In this document: piece by piece, positions 32,600-44,751 of the stretch
How positions within the stretch are numbered: the stretch's first letter is position 1
Layout of the letters: each line of letters starts with the position of its first letter
Assembly: GCA_010094025.1 (NCBI GenBank)
Contig: ML991795.1
Coordinates: forward strand, 124,001 to 188,000
Reading direction: 5' to 3'
Length of the DNA: 64,000 bases
Origin: Viridothelium virens
Lineage: Eukaryota; Ascomycota; Dothideomycetes; Trypetheliales; Trypetheliaceae
Position numbers and translations under genes: made by a program
The notes under the pieces: generated by a model
Databases searched by the model: none
What the model saw: the letters and a program-made list of their open reading frames with translations, nothing else
What the model was told of the DNA's origin: nothing

Positions 32600-34649
32600 A
32601 TGAGAGCACGGATGTCGGGTGTTGAAGGCACGAAGCGAGCGAGCGCGGTCGGTCTCCCCTTTGCTTTTCCTGGCGCACATTGACTAAGACGCCTGCAGGC
32701 TTGTGAAAACCGCGATCCTCTATCCGTTGTCATTGTGGGTGCTGGTCTGGGAGGCTTATGTTGTGCCATCGCGTGCGCACGGTCCGACCTGTCTGTTATA
32801 GTTCTTGAGAAGAGTGCTCAATTAACAGAGGTAGGCTAACTCGCGGAGCGATTTGTGAATTTTCCAATAGAGCACCGTCGGTGACTCCGATATCACCATG
32901 GGATGTCCGCTTTGCTTCACCCCGATCTTTATCGTCCAAATGATCGGATCTCTGCGAAGCGGTAGCATCTAGATACTCCATGCAATTATTTCTACATGAG
33001 TGCTTTTCCCAAACAAGAAGTTCTTACACCTCTCAGCTCGGTGCAGGAATATCCCTTCCTCCAAATGCTATCCGCGTTCTTGATCATTTCGGCCTCATGC
33101 CGGCGATACGAGCGGCTGGTGCCGTCACAGCAGAACGTTATCGAGTCTTCGACTATCATACGGGCGATGTTTTAGCTACGCGCCCCGGTATGGACAAGGA
33201 CGGTCGAAAGTGGATGGAGGAGGCATTTGGGTATTGCCATCAGTAAGGGTGGACTATGTCACACTTTGACACGTATTGAGCACTGAGTCGGGACTTCAGT
33301 TTCATTCATCGGGTTGACTACCAGCGAATCTTAGTCGCGGAGGCACGACGACTTCGTGTAGACATAAGGTTAGGCGCCGAAGTCAGAGAAGTCAAGTGCT
33401 ACGAAACGGGCCCCTTCGTGCAATTGTCCAATGGAGAAAAGGTGTGTGGTGATGTTATCGTAGGGGCTGATGGTAGGTTACGAATTATCTCGAATCCCAA
33501 TTCAAACTTTGAATGAACTTACATTCGCAGGTATAATGTCTCGGGTTCGCACAGATATCCTTGGATGCGTGAGGCAGCCTCAGCCGACTGGCGACTTAGC
33601 TTATCGCGCGACCATTCCCCGTGCCCAAGTTGAAGCACTCCTTGGATCTTTTCCGCGACTGAATGGAATTCTCCATGCGAACGAGCAATGGACATGGTGG
33701 GGACCAAATTCGCACATCATGTTCTACCCCATTAAGGACTGCCAGATCTTCAATATGGTATTGCTGTATGTAAATCTATCTCTTAAATAAAGCCTTCCCA
33801 GCTAACTCATCCAAAGATGTCCGGACGATCTTCCAGAGAACGTGCGAAGAGCTGACGCGGACATCGACCAGATGAGAGGTCTGTTCAAAGACTGGGATCC
33901 GCTGTAGGTAAAAGTAACTTCTCTTTCCGGCCTTGTCGAAATGTGTTCTGATTGAAACTATGAGATATCCAGACTTCAGTCCCTGGTCGCTCAAGTCTCG
34001 AGTGTTCTCAAATGGAAGCTTCAGCACATGGAGGAGCTAAAGTTTTGGACGAAGGTAATTCTGGTCCCTTTCGAATGCAGGAAGCTCAAGAATGAGCTCG
34101 TCTTTTTCGTAATTCGCTGACGTAACCCTCTTTTAGGGTTGTGTAGCCCTAATTGGTGATGCGTGCCATCCCTCTCTCCCATATCAAGGTCAGGGCTCGG
34201 CCATGGCCGCAGAGGATGGCCTCTGTCTCGGCACCCTTCTCGGTCTGCTTTACTCGAAACGACAGAGATCACAAGCAGGCGGTGCCAGCTCCAGTGACGG
34301 AACAAAAGATGGAGCGTACGAATTTCCTCTCTTCCATCCCACAGTCCCAGAAGTACTTGGCCTTTACGAGTCTCTTCGTAAGCAGCGTACGACTATCAAT
34401 ATTCGGGGCGCGCTCGATAACAGATCTCTGTATCATATGGTTGATCCATCGACGATCGCGGAGCGAAATGAATGGCTCAAAGGGCTGAATTGGGAACCAC
34501 CAGAGAATGAGCATGAGATATCCGCGAATCTCAAGCCAAAGGGTAAGTGCTGGAAATGGGGGCACATGAGATACCAGACCGATTTGCTGGGATGGGACAC
34601 GCATGCGGAGGCCGTGAGGGAGTTCGAACGACATTTTGAAAAGGTGTGA
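32600..34649 (+). CDS. FAD-dependent monooxygenase (salicylate hydroxylase-like)
   Basis: Eight exons: 32600..32647, 32699..32830, 33037..33230, 33300..33472, 33531..33765, 33817..33903, 33973..34054 and 34137..34649, 487 residues in one frame. The class A flavoprotein hydroxylase landmarks are present: VVIVGAGLGGL (FAD beta-alpha-beta), GADG after exon 4 (DG motif region) and LIGDACHPSLPYQGQG (GD motif that binds FAD ribose). These enzymes hydroxylate aromatic rings with NAD(P)H and O2, as in salicylate breakdown or metabolite tailoring; the substrate is unknown. Exon 1 (16 codons; an in-frame second ATG at 32612) has a weak GTCGGT donor and is the least certain part. Intron 2 is 206 bp, far longer than the others. 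Confidence 0.85.
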
Positions 34650-36313
34650 TAGAATTGAGGCAAAGAAGCCACACTTAGCCTCGCTCTAAAGGATAATAAC
34701 AGCGCTTGCAACTCTCTGCTGTGCTTACTGTAAAGCATAGTGACTTGTGACTCGGTCTACAGCTCCACAAGCTGTTGCTTGAATTGACCTAGACAACACT
34801 GTATCCAACGCACGAAATATAGAAGTCCTTAGCTGTCACTCTCCAAGCAAGATGATACTTAGTCTCTTTCATGAACTGCGAATCTTAGTTCAATAGGAGA
34901 GTTTGGAGAAAACTTGTGAATAGGAGCAAGCTTTGAGATTCGAGACAATAAATGGCAGGCCTTATTGCCGGATCAGGCAGACTCGCCCAATTGTGTTTTG
35001 ACTCGAGATTCCTATGCCATCCTTATCCATTCTCTATCTGCCTTAGCGCTTGAGCTTTCAGATGTGTTCGACTTTTGGACCTTTACCAATGCACCACTTG
35101 AACTCTTTTACACATCGTGGAAGTGTAAGATGGCTATGGGTGATGCTGTTTCATGATACCTACAATCTTCTGCCATCAATACAATAATGCTGTATATTGC
35201 CGCTTCTTGGACTGCAAAAGGTTGAGAAAATTAGGAAACAACTGTATTCCGGAGGCCGTCAACTCAGCCGCGCTGGGTTTCAGACTCTAATTCTATAGAA
35301 TAGACGTTGAGCTTGTCGACTCCAAGTGTACAGGGGTGTTGTTGTGTAAAGTACGGAGTATGGTCACTATGGTGGTTTGACATTCATTAGCTGAAGGTCG
35401 TCGGCGGGGCTCCATGCCAACTTGGGGAGTCATAGCGATGTGGACACGAGTTTCAGTCCTTAATTTCAAGGATCGCTAGATAGACCTCAATCAGCCAATC
35501 CGAGGATTGAGGTATGCAGGTGAAGAAAGTTCGTACTGGATTGGATTCGACCAGGCCAGACTCCGAGCCCTGTGATCGCCATTCGCCCCCAGCTTTGAGG
35601 TGTGGGGGCCGCGGCCAAAGTGCCGATCGAGGCTGGCGTTAGCAATCGCTACGACGTCGTCACTGGCGGCACGGCACGCTCGCAGGAATTGGTGGTTTGC
35701 ACAGGGACGATACCGCACTAGGGATAGAATGTCTCAATGCCACTTCAAAGCGCTACACCCTCATTGAACTTTTTCCAGTCGCTTAAGCTCTTGCTTCTTT
35801 TCCTTGTATGTGCTTTTTACATTAGAGTATGCTGGCCACCCATCGAAGAACCCGAGTGCTGACGTCTGAGCCATTCTAATTAGGCCTTCCCCTTATTGTG
35901 CAGAATTGCGTGGGTGCATTGATTATAGTTGGGTTGGCTGTATATTTTCTGAAATGAAATGTACACCCAGCCCTGAAGGTTTGCCGGAAAGTGCCGAGCA
36001 CGCTTGCATAAAGCTGTGCTCTGATGAAGTCGAACTCATGGGCCACCAACAAGCTCCGCTCAGCTCATTTCAGTTAGTGGATACATTCGGAATTCGAGAC
36101 CTAGGTTCGCATCTCAGCGGCATGGATGCAGCAATATTCGTAATCCCGCCTGAATGGAATGGCCCCTTGGCATTGCATTTCACCCTGTCCTCTTTAGGCG
36201 ATCAGTGCTTCTCTCAGCTTGTAGCTTAATAAGGTAGAGTAAGAAGAGAAACCTTCACTCCATTCAAATACCGTCAACCACAGCCGTTCCGTCAGCACAC
36301 AACCTCGCAGGTC
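34650..36313. other. 1.7-kb intergenic, no gene seen
   Basis: Short frames only. A 107-residue frame at 35906..36229 just upstream of the SAT4-like gene has no recognised pattern. Confidence 0.4.
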
Positions 36314-37602
36314 ATGGCGTCGCCTGACTCAGAGGATGCTGCCTATCTGGCACAGGATAGGCAGGGTCAGTTGATTGCACTTAACGTAGTCATGGCCACG
36401 ATTGCTACAGCCTCTGTGGCATTGCGATTCTATGCTAGAAAGACTTCAAAGGCTGGATACTGGTGGGATGATTGGATGTGTCTTGCTTCCTTGGTGAGCA
36501 CGGGCTCTTCACATCAATTGCGGAGAATTGTCGCTGATACAACCTCTACAGCCGATAACCTTGACAGTGAACATCTTCAGCGCTGAGTGTAAGTCCGAAG
36601 CTACCCATTACGTGAAGACCGTAGTGACGAAGCATTCCTTTCAGTCGTGGACACTGGACAGGGAAAGCATGACGTAACGTTGCCATGGGGAGACACAAGA
36701 TATCTCCACCAACTCTACTTCGAGCTCCTCTTTTACAACGCCAGCTTGGTCTTCTTTAAACTCTCGCTTTTGTTCCTGTATAATAGAGTCTTCTCGCGAT
36801 TTACTTGGCTCAAATTTGTTACCTGGACTCTGGGGGTGCTCATTATGATGTGGCTAGTAGCAGTCGAGTTCGTCTTGATCTTCCAATGCAGCCCCCTTCG
36901 AAGAGCCTGGGATGAGAAGGTACCAGGCAAATGCCTGAATCAGAAATCGCTGTTCATCGCGCAATCCGTCCCGACAATTACCTTCGATGTCTCGGTTCTC
37001 TCGATCGCGATACCCTTAGTCTGGATGATACAGCTTCCACGTTCCTCCAAGATTGCACTTATCGGAGTCTTTGGAATGGGAGGAATGTGAGTCACACAAT
37101 GCCTCTGAAACGTTTTCCCGCTAATTTTGCCAAAGTGTTACTCTTATCAGTATCATGCGACTGTACTATACGCTTCAGACAGTATATTCTGACTTCACCT
37201 GTCCGTCTCCGAAAAGCCGTCTTGCATCGTTCAGTTGATTGTTGATAATTTGATACAGGGAATTACACGACGCTCGCACTGTGGTCTGAATGCGAAGGCC
37301 CGATCGGTCTCTTAAGCGCATGCTTACCCACTTTCGGCGGCATCATCAAGAGACTCCTTGGGAAATTCCGAATAAAGCTTGCGGGAACCCGCTCAAAGCC
37401 AAGTGCCGACCACAGTTATGCCTCCAGGGAACCCCGTTCGGCCCTTTCAAATCGGGTCACTGCGGGATCTGACTCGACCGCCGACCTTGCGAATGGTGAT
37501 CACACGGATCATATCAAGATGGGGGACTTGCAGCCGGATGGAATTTATGTTAAAAAGGATATACGTATTTCAGATGAACAATGTCAAAGAGATTTTGTAT
37601 GA
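36314..37602 (+). CDS. SAT4/rhodopsin-domain seven-TM membrane protein
   Basis: Five exons: 36314..36493, 36552..36588, 36645..37086, 37136..37200 and 37259..37602, 355 residues. The layout is that of the fungal integral membrane family related to the Pth11 core. It has a first helix with SVALRFYARK and WWDDWMCL, then DTGQGKHDVTLPWGDTR, helices with FYNASLVFFKLSLLFLYNRVF, a Trp/Cys loop with CSPLRRAWD and KCLNQKSLF, and GMGGIVTLISIMRLYYT. After the last helix (ALWSECEGPIGLLSACLPTF) a polar tail of about 80 residues faces the cytosol. Members are suspected plasma-membrane sensors or receptors, some in surface sensing; ligand unknown. It is convergent with the methyltransferase, 115 bp apart. 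Confidence 0.88.
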
Positions 37603-37717
37603 AACTAGCGTAGCGTACCTAAACTTGCTGTATCTATGTTGCATATCTCAACATATCCTCAAATGTCCCAAGGACTTGGCTTTTTGAACCATCTGCCCAG
37701 AACCAATCTCCATAGCT

Positions 37718-38725
37718 TTATTTTCTTGTGGCCAGGATGAGGACTACGGGCCAAGTAATTTGCATAGCTCCGTCTGGTCCACCCATGGCCCTTTCCAACT
37801 CCGCATAGTATTGATCAGTCCCGATCTCTTGAGCAAACTGTTCTGTGAACTGCGGTAACAGCACACCGATGAATCTCTTAACGCCCTCAATATTCCAAGT
37901 CTTCGACCAGAAACTCCGATCCGCGACATCGTATCTCTCCTCATCATCGCGCTGTTGGTATTTTGTTACCACCGCATGATCGCAGGCCGCCTCGTCATAG
38001 AAGCTCAACGGCCGGTCCGCATTCCATTTCCGCCGCTGCACCTTGCCCCATGTGCTCTCCGGCAACTCCAGATCATCCAGCCAGGAGAACAGTCTTGTCG
38101 TCGTCTGCTCCCAATGGGTGCCCTTCATCGGTCGGATACGCGAGTAAGCCCGGATGCAAATCTCGTCGAAGATGCGCTGGCATCGCGCCGCTTTGGTTGT
38201 CGCGCAGCTCTGCGAGACGGGGTCGACGAAGATGGGGCGGCCGTAGAACCAAATAGCGAGGGTGCCGCCAGGGGCGAGGACTTCGCTGAAGGAGTTAAGC
38301 GCTTTGGGAGCATCCATGAGGGGTATGGCCTCAGCGACAGTGAGCAGATCGGCGGTTCCTGGAGATGTGATACCGGTTTGGGAGATGGTTTCTCCGTTGG
38401 CTTTGTAGACTGTTACATTGGCGATGCCATCGCGGGCCAGGCGTTGCTTTGCAACCTCGACGTGAGTGTCGCCAGGGTCGGAAGCGTGCACTTTGTCGAA
38501 GCGCTTAGAGAAGACGGCAGCTGCATTTCCTGGGCCGGTGCCGATGTCTTCAGCAAGATTCCACCGGTTGTTGCCAGCCTTCGTATGGTAGTCGTAAATC
38601 AGATCGTAGAAAGCGGATGAGTAAGTAGGACGTGAGTCAAGATAGATATCCCAATACGAATGATTTATCTTTTGTGCATTGAAGACGACGCTACCTTTGT
38701 CTTGAGTTGAGCTCGTTGCGGACAT
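37718..38725 (-). CDS. SAM-dependent methyltransferase
   Basis: Single exon, 335 residues from the ATG at 38725; frame upstream of it has no ATG. The SAM-binding motif I is AEDIGTGPGN near residues 58-67, followed by the acidic end of strand 2 (HASDPGDTHV). Later come ADLLTVAEAIPLMD and the LAPGGTLAIWFYG motif III region. The overall pattern resembles trans-aconitate/crg1-type methyltransferases that act on small acids, lipids or sterol-like molecules. The C-terminal half (WGKVQRRKWN..) is the substrate part and is not diagnostic. The substrate cannot be named. Confidence 0.88.
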   Translation of the reverse strand: MSATSSTQDKGSVVFNAQKINHSYWDIYLDSRPTYSSAFYDLIYDYHTKAGNNRWNLAEDIGTGPGNAAAVFSKRFDKVHASDPGDTHVEVAKQRLARDGIANVTVYKANGETISQTGITSPGTADLLTVAEAIPLMDAPKALNSFSEVLAPGGTLAIWFYGRPIFVDPVSQSCATTKAARCQRIFDEICIRAYSRIRPMKGTHWEQTTTRLFSWLDDLELPESTWGKVQRRKWNADRPLSFYDEAACDHAVVTKYQQRDDEERYDVADRSFWSKTWNIEGVKRFIGVLLPQFTEQFAQEIGTDQYYAELERAMGGPDGAMQITWPVVLILATRK

Positions 38726-40139
38726 GATGACCTCCAGCACGCCTAACGCCCAAGTCTTTGATAGAAGGAGATACGGAGGTATATGGAAGAGAGACTGCAG
38801 AAGCTGTAGGAGCTGAAAGGTGATTACCTGCTTGAGCTGGCCCCACGTTAGCAGCTGATGGCTCTCCCGCTTTCAATGCAGGAGGCGTTGCTGCCTGTCG
38901 TTTGTGAGCGCATACGAGCGCGGCGGATTACGCATAGATGTCGCTCGGTACCCCACACACACTCGATCATCGTAAGCTGAGCTTGGCATAGATTATTCCA
39001 TCAAAGTAGCCATTGGAACACTCATTGCTTTGTTAGGCAAGCGTGCTGGGAAGGGTGTTGCTCGCCCTCGAGGAACACAGTGATAGGAAGACGAAGAAGG
39101 GAAAAGGCCGGCCACGGCCCGTGCCGCCATTGAAGCTGCCTAGTAGAACTCCGGTCGTTCTGTCACCCGCTTCCCGTGGCATCAAGCAGACATCTCTTAT
39201 CTGCACCCTTTGGCCCAAGAGACTGACTGAGATCTGTCCGTCCATGGGTTAGTTATGTAGGCTCCTGCACCTTACATCCTAGAATTCGCAAGTTGACAAA
39301 AAGGCGCTTCTCGTTCAACGTAAGGCCACACTTTCCGCAAGTCGAAGGCTAGGCAACTGCGAGTGCCCCACCCTCCTGTGTCTTCGGATGTCCGTGCTTG
39401 TGAGTGGCACTGACGTTGACCCGCATTCTACTCCACCCAACTACCCAACCGTGCCGCCGTCGGTCTCTGTTGGCCAAGACCTGAGGCCACAACCGGCTCA
39501 AAACGAACCATTATCCAATGCCTAATAGATTTTCACAATGTGAAGGGGAAGATTCTCTGTCGAAAGTCTAGACCATTGGTTAAGCACTTCCTTAAGCTAC
39601 CGTAGCCAAGGATATTACGATCGACATCTGTCTTACAAAGCGAGCTATTTTAGCCAGCTAATGCGTGCTTTGTCAAGATCAAAGCAGGAGTCTATTGGAG
39701 AATGCTACCACACTTTAGAGAAAGACGTCACTCAGCCAGCGGATTCACGACCACGGATGAAGTGGCCACTGGGTACCAGAATCTGGCCCGCTAGGTATCA
39801 GTCAAGACGATGTGTCACCGCATCCGTCAGTCGATGGAAGCGTCGACTTTCCATCAAAGCATGTCATCGTAGGAAACCAAATGATGTTTTGTCACATGTA
39901 AAGGAGCCCTACGAAGGGTCAAACCAGAGGTCATTGTAACAGCAGATCGAAGGAAGCGGGTTTCGTCCAGCGGAGAAGATCACTTCAACTCGTCAGAAGT
40001 ACAGTTGTGGAGAAACATACGAATCCCGGACGTCTCTGTTATAAAACTCTGAATCCCAGTGGGAAGTACTCCGTATTCGTCGAATTATCTCATCAAGCAA
40101 ATGTGGGCAATCCACGCGAAGTGCTGCAGTTTGGCCGCG
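38726..40139. other. 1.4-kb intergenic, no gene seen
   Basis: Promoter of the methyltransferase on one side and 3' end of the BTB gene on the other. Only short frames. Confidence 0.4.
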
Positions 40140-41464
40140 TCAATCAAAGTAGCACTTCAATTCAAGACCTTTGAGTTGATCCTTCAGACTTTGGATGACA
40201 GGGTCAATCTCAGGTTCCAAGCTACAGTTTTGCCCATCATGACGATAGTTGGAACCAAACGGTCCGCTCATAGAACGGTAGTTCGGGTGTCGCATACCAT
40301 CGATGGACTCGGCGGTCTCAGCAAAGCTCAGACCCAAGAACGGTCGTTCGGGCGCTGGACCAAAAAGCTTTCGCGCGTGCATTTCCTTCGAAAGAGCACC
40401 GAGGAGCAAAGAGCGGCATTCGAATGAGCATCCGTGGCGATCATGATATAGGTCGTCAAGAAGATTGTGCAATGCTGAAATGAGTCGTTCGACTGCGTCT
40501 TGTCTCTGTTGCTCGATATCATCTATCACACAATTAGTGCGTCACTCATCGTAGACTGAATGTATAATTTTGTACCAATTACTCTTTGTCTGATGGGTAA
40601 GCCTAATGTCCGGACTGGTCCTCTGCTGTTCCTCAAAGCAACACTCGTAGATGCGTGAAACTCCACAGATCGACGAAAGACTGAGGATATGCAGATCCAC
40701 AATACCACGTCTCTCGAGTATGCAGTCGGCATGGAACGTCCTAAATTGGTAATCCACATGTCAGAGAAGAGTTCCACGGCTTCGTCGCACTCGTAGAAAT
40801 CAACGAGAATAGCGATCCTGGCGAGCATTTCGAGAGAGATAGTCTTGGGAACGCTCCGGTTTCGGCCATGTATGATGTTCATAATGATCAGCATCGCCTC
40901 CAGGTCCCAATCTTTCAGTCCCATTCGGACACATTCCTGGGTTTGGAGTGAATCACTTTCCTTCCAGCCGCCTTTAAGAGCTCGTTTGAAGTATGGCGAA
41001 GCTATAATCAGGTGTCTTGAAGATACCCGTATCTCTGCGCTTCTCGATTCGACGGGTTCGGGCTTAAGCTCCGGCTCGGGTCCAGACTCAAGTTCGGGCT
41101 CGGGTTCAGCCTGAGGCTCGGGCACAGGCACAGGCTCAGGCTCAGGCACAGGCTCAGGCTCAGGCGTAGGTGCAGGCGCAGGCTCAGACGGAGGCTCAGG
41201 CGGAACCGTCAAGTACCACGTCGGTATGCGTTTCTTGCCCTTTTTCTTTTTCTCACTTCGCACGGAAGAGGCAGGAATGTGTGACGGATAGTCTTCGAAA
41301 TCACCCTCTGTATTGAAGGCCGGTAGGGGATTCTCAATTCGCACGGAAGAGGCAGGAATGTGTGACGGATAGTCTCCGAAATCACCCTCTATATTGAAGG
41401 CCAGTAGGGGATTCTCAAATACAAGACGAACATCTCCGTCTATATCAACTCCATAGAACGCCAT
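40140..41464 (-). CDS. BTB/POZ-domain protein with Pro/Glu-rich insert and fresh duplication
   Basis: Exon 1 41464..40576 and exon 2 40522..40140, 53-bp intron with a CACTAAT branch, 423 residues. The fungal BTB core is split. DGDVRLVFENPL opens it (about residues 8-19). An insert of about 110 residues, rich in Pro-Glu and Lys, follows. Then RVSSRHLIIASPYFKRAL continues the domain, followed by DWDLEAMLIIMNIIHG and IAILVDFYECDEAV. After the splice come DDIEQQRQDAVERL and a Cys-containing segment (CSFECRSLLLGAL) known from this fungal BTB group. BTB domains dimerise and may link substrates to Cul3 ligases; the role here is unknown. An 81-bp tandem duplication lies in the insert. In-frame sequence upstream of 41464 has no ATG. 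Confidence 0.85.
41040..41215 (-). repeat. Low-complexity Pro-Glu (PEPEP) coding tract
   Basis: Repeated GGCTC/GGCAC triplet pairs on the plus strand encode alternating Pro and Glu on the minus strand within the BTB gene. This is a simple-sequence expansion in frame, not a transposon. Confidence 0.8.
41260..41421 (-). repeat. 81-bp direct tandem duplication within the BTB gene
   Basis: Copies at 41260-41340 and 41341-41421, both 27 codons and in frame (ENPL[L/P]AFN[I/T]EGDF[G/E]DYPS.., then PASSVR). I count three internal base differences, all transitions, plus changes at the edge. The high identity points to a recent event. Confidence 0.93.
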
Positions 41465-44400
41465 ACTTGCTTGTCGCTGTTGATATTGCGCTATTCTCAC
41501 TAATTTCGCACATCAGTGGGGTTAGACCGGCGATATCTAGAGTACTACGATAAGACTAGGACGAAAGAAGTTAGAGTAAGCGCATACCTGACTCTTCGCC
41601 AACTCTCGAGCACGCCGTACGCGATAGAACAAGATGAAGCATCCAGTACGACGACTATTCTGCGAACGATATTGCGGATTTCAAGACTTCTGGAAGCTGC
41701 CAGACTTGTGCAGCAAACCGTAGGCTATCCATTTGCAGTTGATGTGCCACCTATAATCGTAGTTCATAGTACATGGAAACCCGTGATTGACTGCGACACA
41801 GGACGGTGACATCACAGTCTGTTTTCCATGACCAGATAAATGTACGATCGTCGTTCGAAAAAGGTCTGTGAAGCTCGACAGTGAAATCGAGTGAATCTCA
41901 AAGATTTAGGTTGAACTCCAGGCAAGAGGTACAGAGACTTCGACGGTGAAAAGAGACAGCACTCTCATTTGACTTATTCCCGTGGGTTAAATGATCTCCT
42001 CAGAATGTGGGCTCGCACAAAGCGATCGGTAGCGCAAGAACCTGGGCATCTTCATTCCTCAGGATCCTCAAGGTTCAACATGGTATGAGATGAGACCCAC
42101 AGGGTCGCCTTGGTCGTATCGGTTTTGGTCGCTGATATGTGAAGCTGGGTACAAACAAGACGAGTAATTTGATCATTGTCCCCTTCTAATCTTGGCATCT
42201 GGCACAGATGAAATGCGACCTCTAGGAATCAAGATGGAGAAGCAAACGTGTAGATATACGGACACTCGCTGGCTTGGGAGTCCTGACGGCACCTCTGGTC
42301 TGCCGCATGTTTGTGATATTATACACACAGACACAAGCGATAAGAATGGGGCCTGGAACACACGTCGCCGACCAAGGCGGAACAACTTGAGAAGGGTACA
42401 TACCAAGCTCGAGCGGAGGCTGGAGTATGTCTTTCGACAGAGCTGATCAACAAGCGCTGAGTCCCAGTACTTGCATCTCCTGATAAGTACTTAGGTTGAG
42501 CGGGCCTCCATTGGAGCTTCTTCCATCCGGCTGATTGATAAATAGCGGGTTCTTCGGTGTGACGCATCGCCGTTGGTGGCTAATCAATGGGTCAACTTAG
42601 CAGGATCTATCGCCGGAGAAGTAGTCCATTGGATGGCGGTATAAGTGCGGCTTCTGTATCTTCTGCACACTCACTTTGCAAGCGACAGTACAGAAGAGTT
42701 GCTTGCAGGCTGCTATCTTGTCTTCCCGATCCAATCTTCCTTCTTCTGTGCAATCTTGATCGTGTGTGTATCTATGCTCACACCATTTGGCAGGGAATTT
42801 GAGTCGCGGACATGATAAAGTACCTTATTCTCCAATTGCTACATCCTCGGTCAATGTAGAGGCGAATTCGGCCGCGTCAGCCAGTCCCTTATGACTCGAA
42901 GTGCAACTCCTTACGATTCATATTTACGCTTTGTCTGGCTGCCGGGTAAGGTATGAGGCCTGATAATTTCACGACTTCTTGAGGCTCATTTGTGCATTAT
43001 TGCACGTGTTCACGAGTCGAGCGTCCCGGAAACCGTGGTGTCCACAGACTCGGGTCCAATATGATACGAAGTAATAGACCAGGTCTTCGTAGCCGCCGTC
43101 TCGCCCAATTGTCCCTCCTGGCCGTTACATCAAAAGTTGTTCTCACTGACCGCAAAATTTTCTGATACGGCCACGATGAGTAGAGGTCAGGGTAGCTGAT
43201 TCGACTCAGGAGAACTTCTCTTGGTAGGAAGCGCGATCTTCGTGTTCTAGATCCAGCAAGTATATCTTGGAGTCTGACAAGGATGTCGATCGCAAAGGCT
43301 TAATCGACCTGCATATAAAACTCCAGATCGTGTTGATAACAAATCATTCTTGAAACCCGGATGAGGCCATTTCCACGGAAATATTCTTCGCGAACTTGTC
43401 GAGGCTGCTCCGGTAATCGGACTCGTCTCTGACCTACTGATTTCATCCGGCACACTCAAGTCGTACCCGGTCGCTGTCGCATTGGATACAACTAACCAGT
43501 GGCCGGCTTTCGTTGGGCTATGTGGGGCTCGAACATATTCCACGATTCATGAACAGCGGCTGCACCTGCTAAACAATCGTTCATCGTCGGCTCTGAAGGA
43601 CGCGATGCAGCGTCTTGTGTCAGAATCCCTGCTCAATTTGAATGCGCCCCTTGGCATAACAAGCCTGGCATGGCGGGCATCGGACCACTCGTTCGCGCGG
43701 GAGAAACCAGGTCGAGGCAACTGGAGTGTGGAGAAGCCGATAAAATGAGGCCAGTGCATCGTAGCCAGATCTGAGACCAGGGCAGTGGGAGAATTATGGC
43801 GTGATGGGTACACTATCAGTACATACTGAATAACGGTCTCGCTGCCTTAGGGTATCTTCGACAGGTTCGCTCAAGCGGCTTTTTCATGTTATGCCTTGGT
43901 CTCGGCGGATACGAACAGCGTCTTTGTAATTGTCGCAATTGTGTAATGCGCAGTACAGGGGCTGTTAGAAGTGCAACTCCACCCTGCCTCATCCCAAAGC
44001 TTGACGCACAGACAGAATGTTTGCACCTCGGTGCTTGGGATGTATTGAGACGAAACCAACTTACTCCCGGTAAGTAAGTCCCGAAGTGCCGGAGTCCAAG
44101 GGGGATCGAGGCACCAAGAGCCAGCTGGTAGGAGTCGCCTCGGCTGCGCTTACCGACGGAAGAAGCAATGGTTGGCTCGAAGAGGGGACTAGGAGAATTA
44201 GATGCGTTCCGATAGCGCCACATACTAGGGGTGCTAGGCACGCTTATTTGAACTACCTAGACCCTGTGTATTTGATGGAAACTTCTTTATCGTTGTGAAC
44301 CCCTATTGGGCGACTTCTTGAGATCATTCCACATTCCGGTATCCAGGATTTTATCCCGGATGGCTCATGACTTGGTGCGCCACCCTACTCATGCATGATG

Positions 44401-44751
44401 CGACCTCATCTACCAACCGTGTCGGTTCTCCGGCGTGTCATCTCTTACCTCATGCGACTGTGTGGCACGACTCTTGAACGTCGAGTAATGAGGTGTATTC
44501 TATGGAGAGGATGAAGGAAGGTTCAGGTCAAGGGCGCGAAAGATCTGGAGACGAGAAATTGGTTCCCGCCGATATTCGTTCATGCCGGAAGGGACTCTTA
44601 AGACAAAGGGGATAAACTTTTCAACTCGTACAGAGGTTCAGTATTGTACACGTTTGCCACAAATCGGGACCGCCGATGGAGAGCATCAGGAGCCAGCGCC
44701 TGAAGTTACTCAAGACTCGGCGTGCAATTGTCCGAAAGAGCCCTGCTCTCC
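41465..44751. other. 3.3-kb gene-poor stretch
   Basis: The longest non-coding interval in the window. Frames such as 41516..41809 (plus) and 43816..44241 (minus) lack recognisable family patterns and splice partners. No terminal repeats or simple arrays were seen. Confidence 0.4.
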
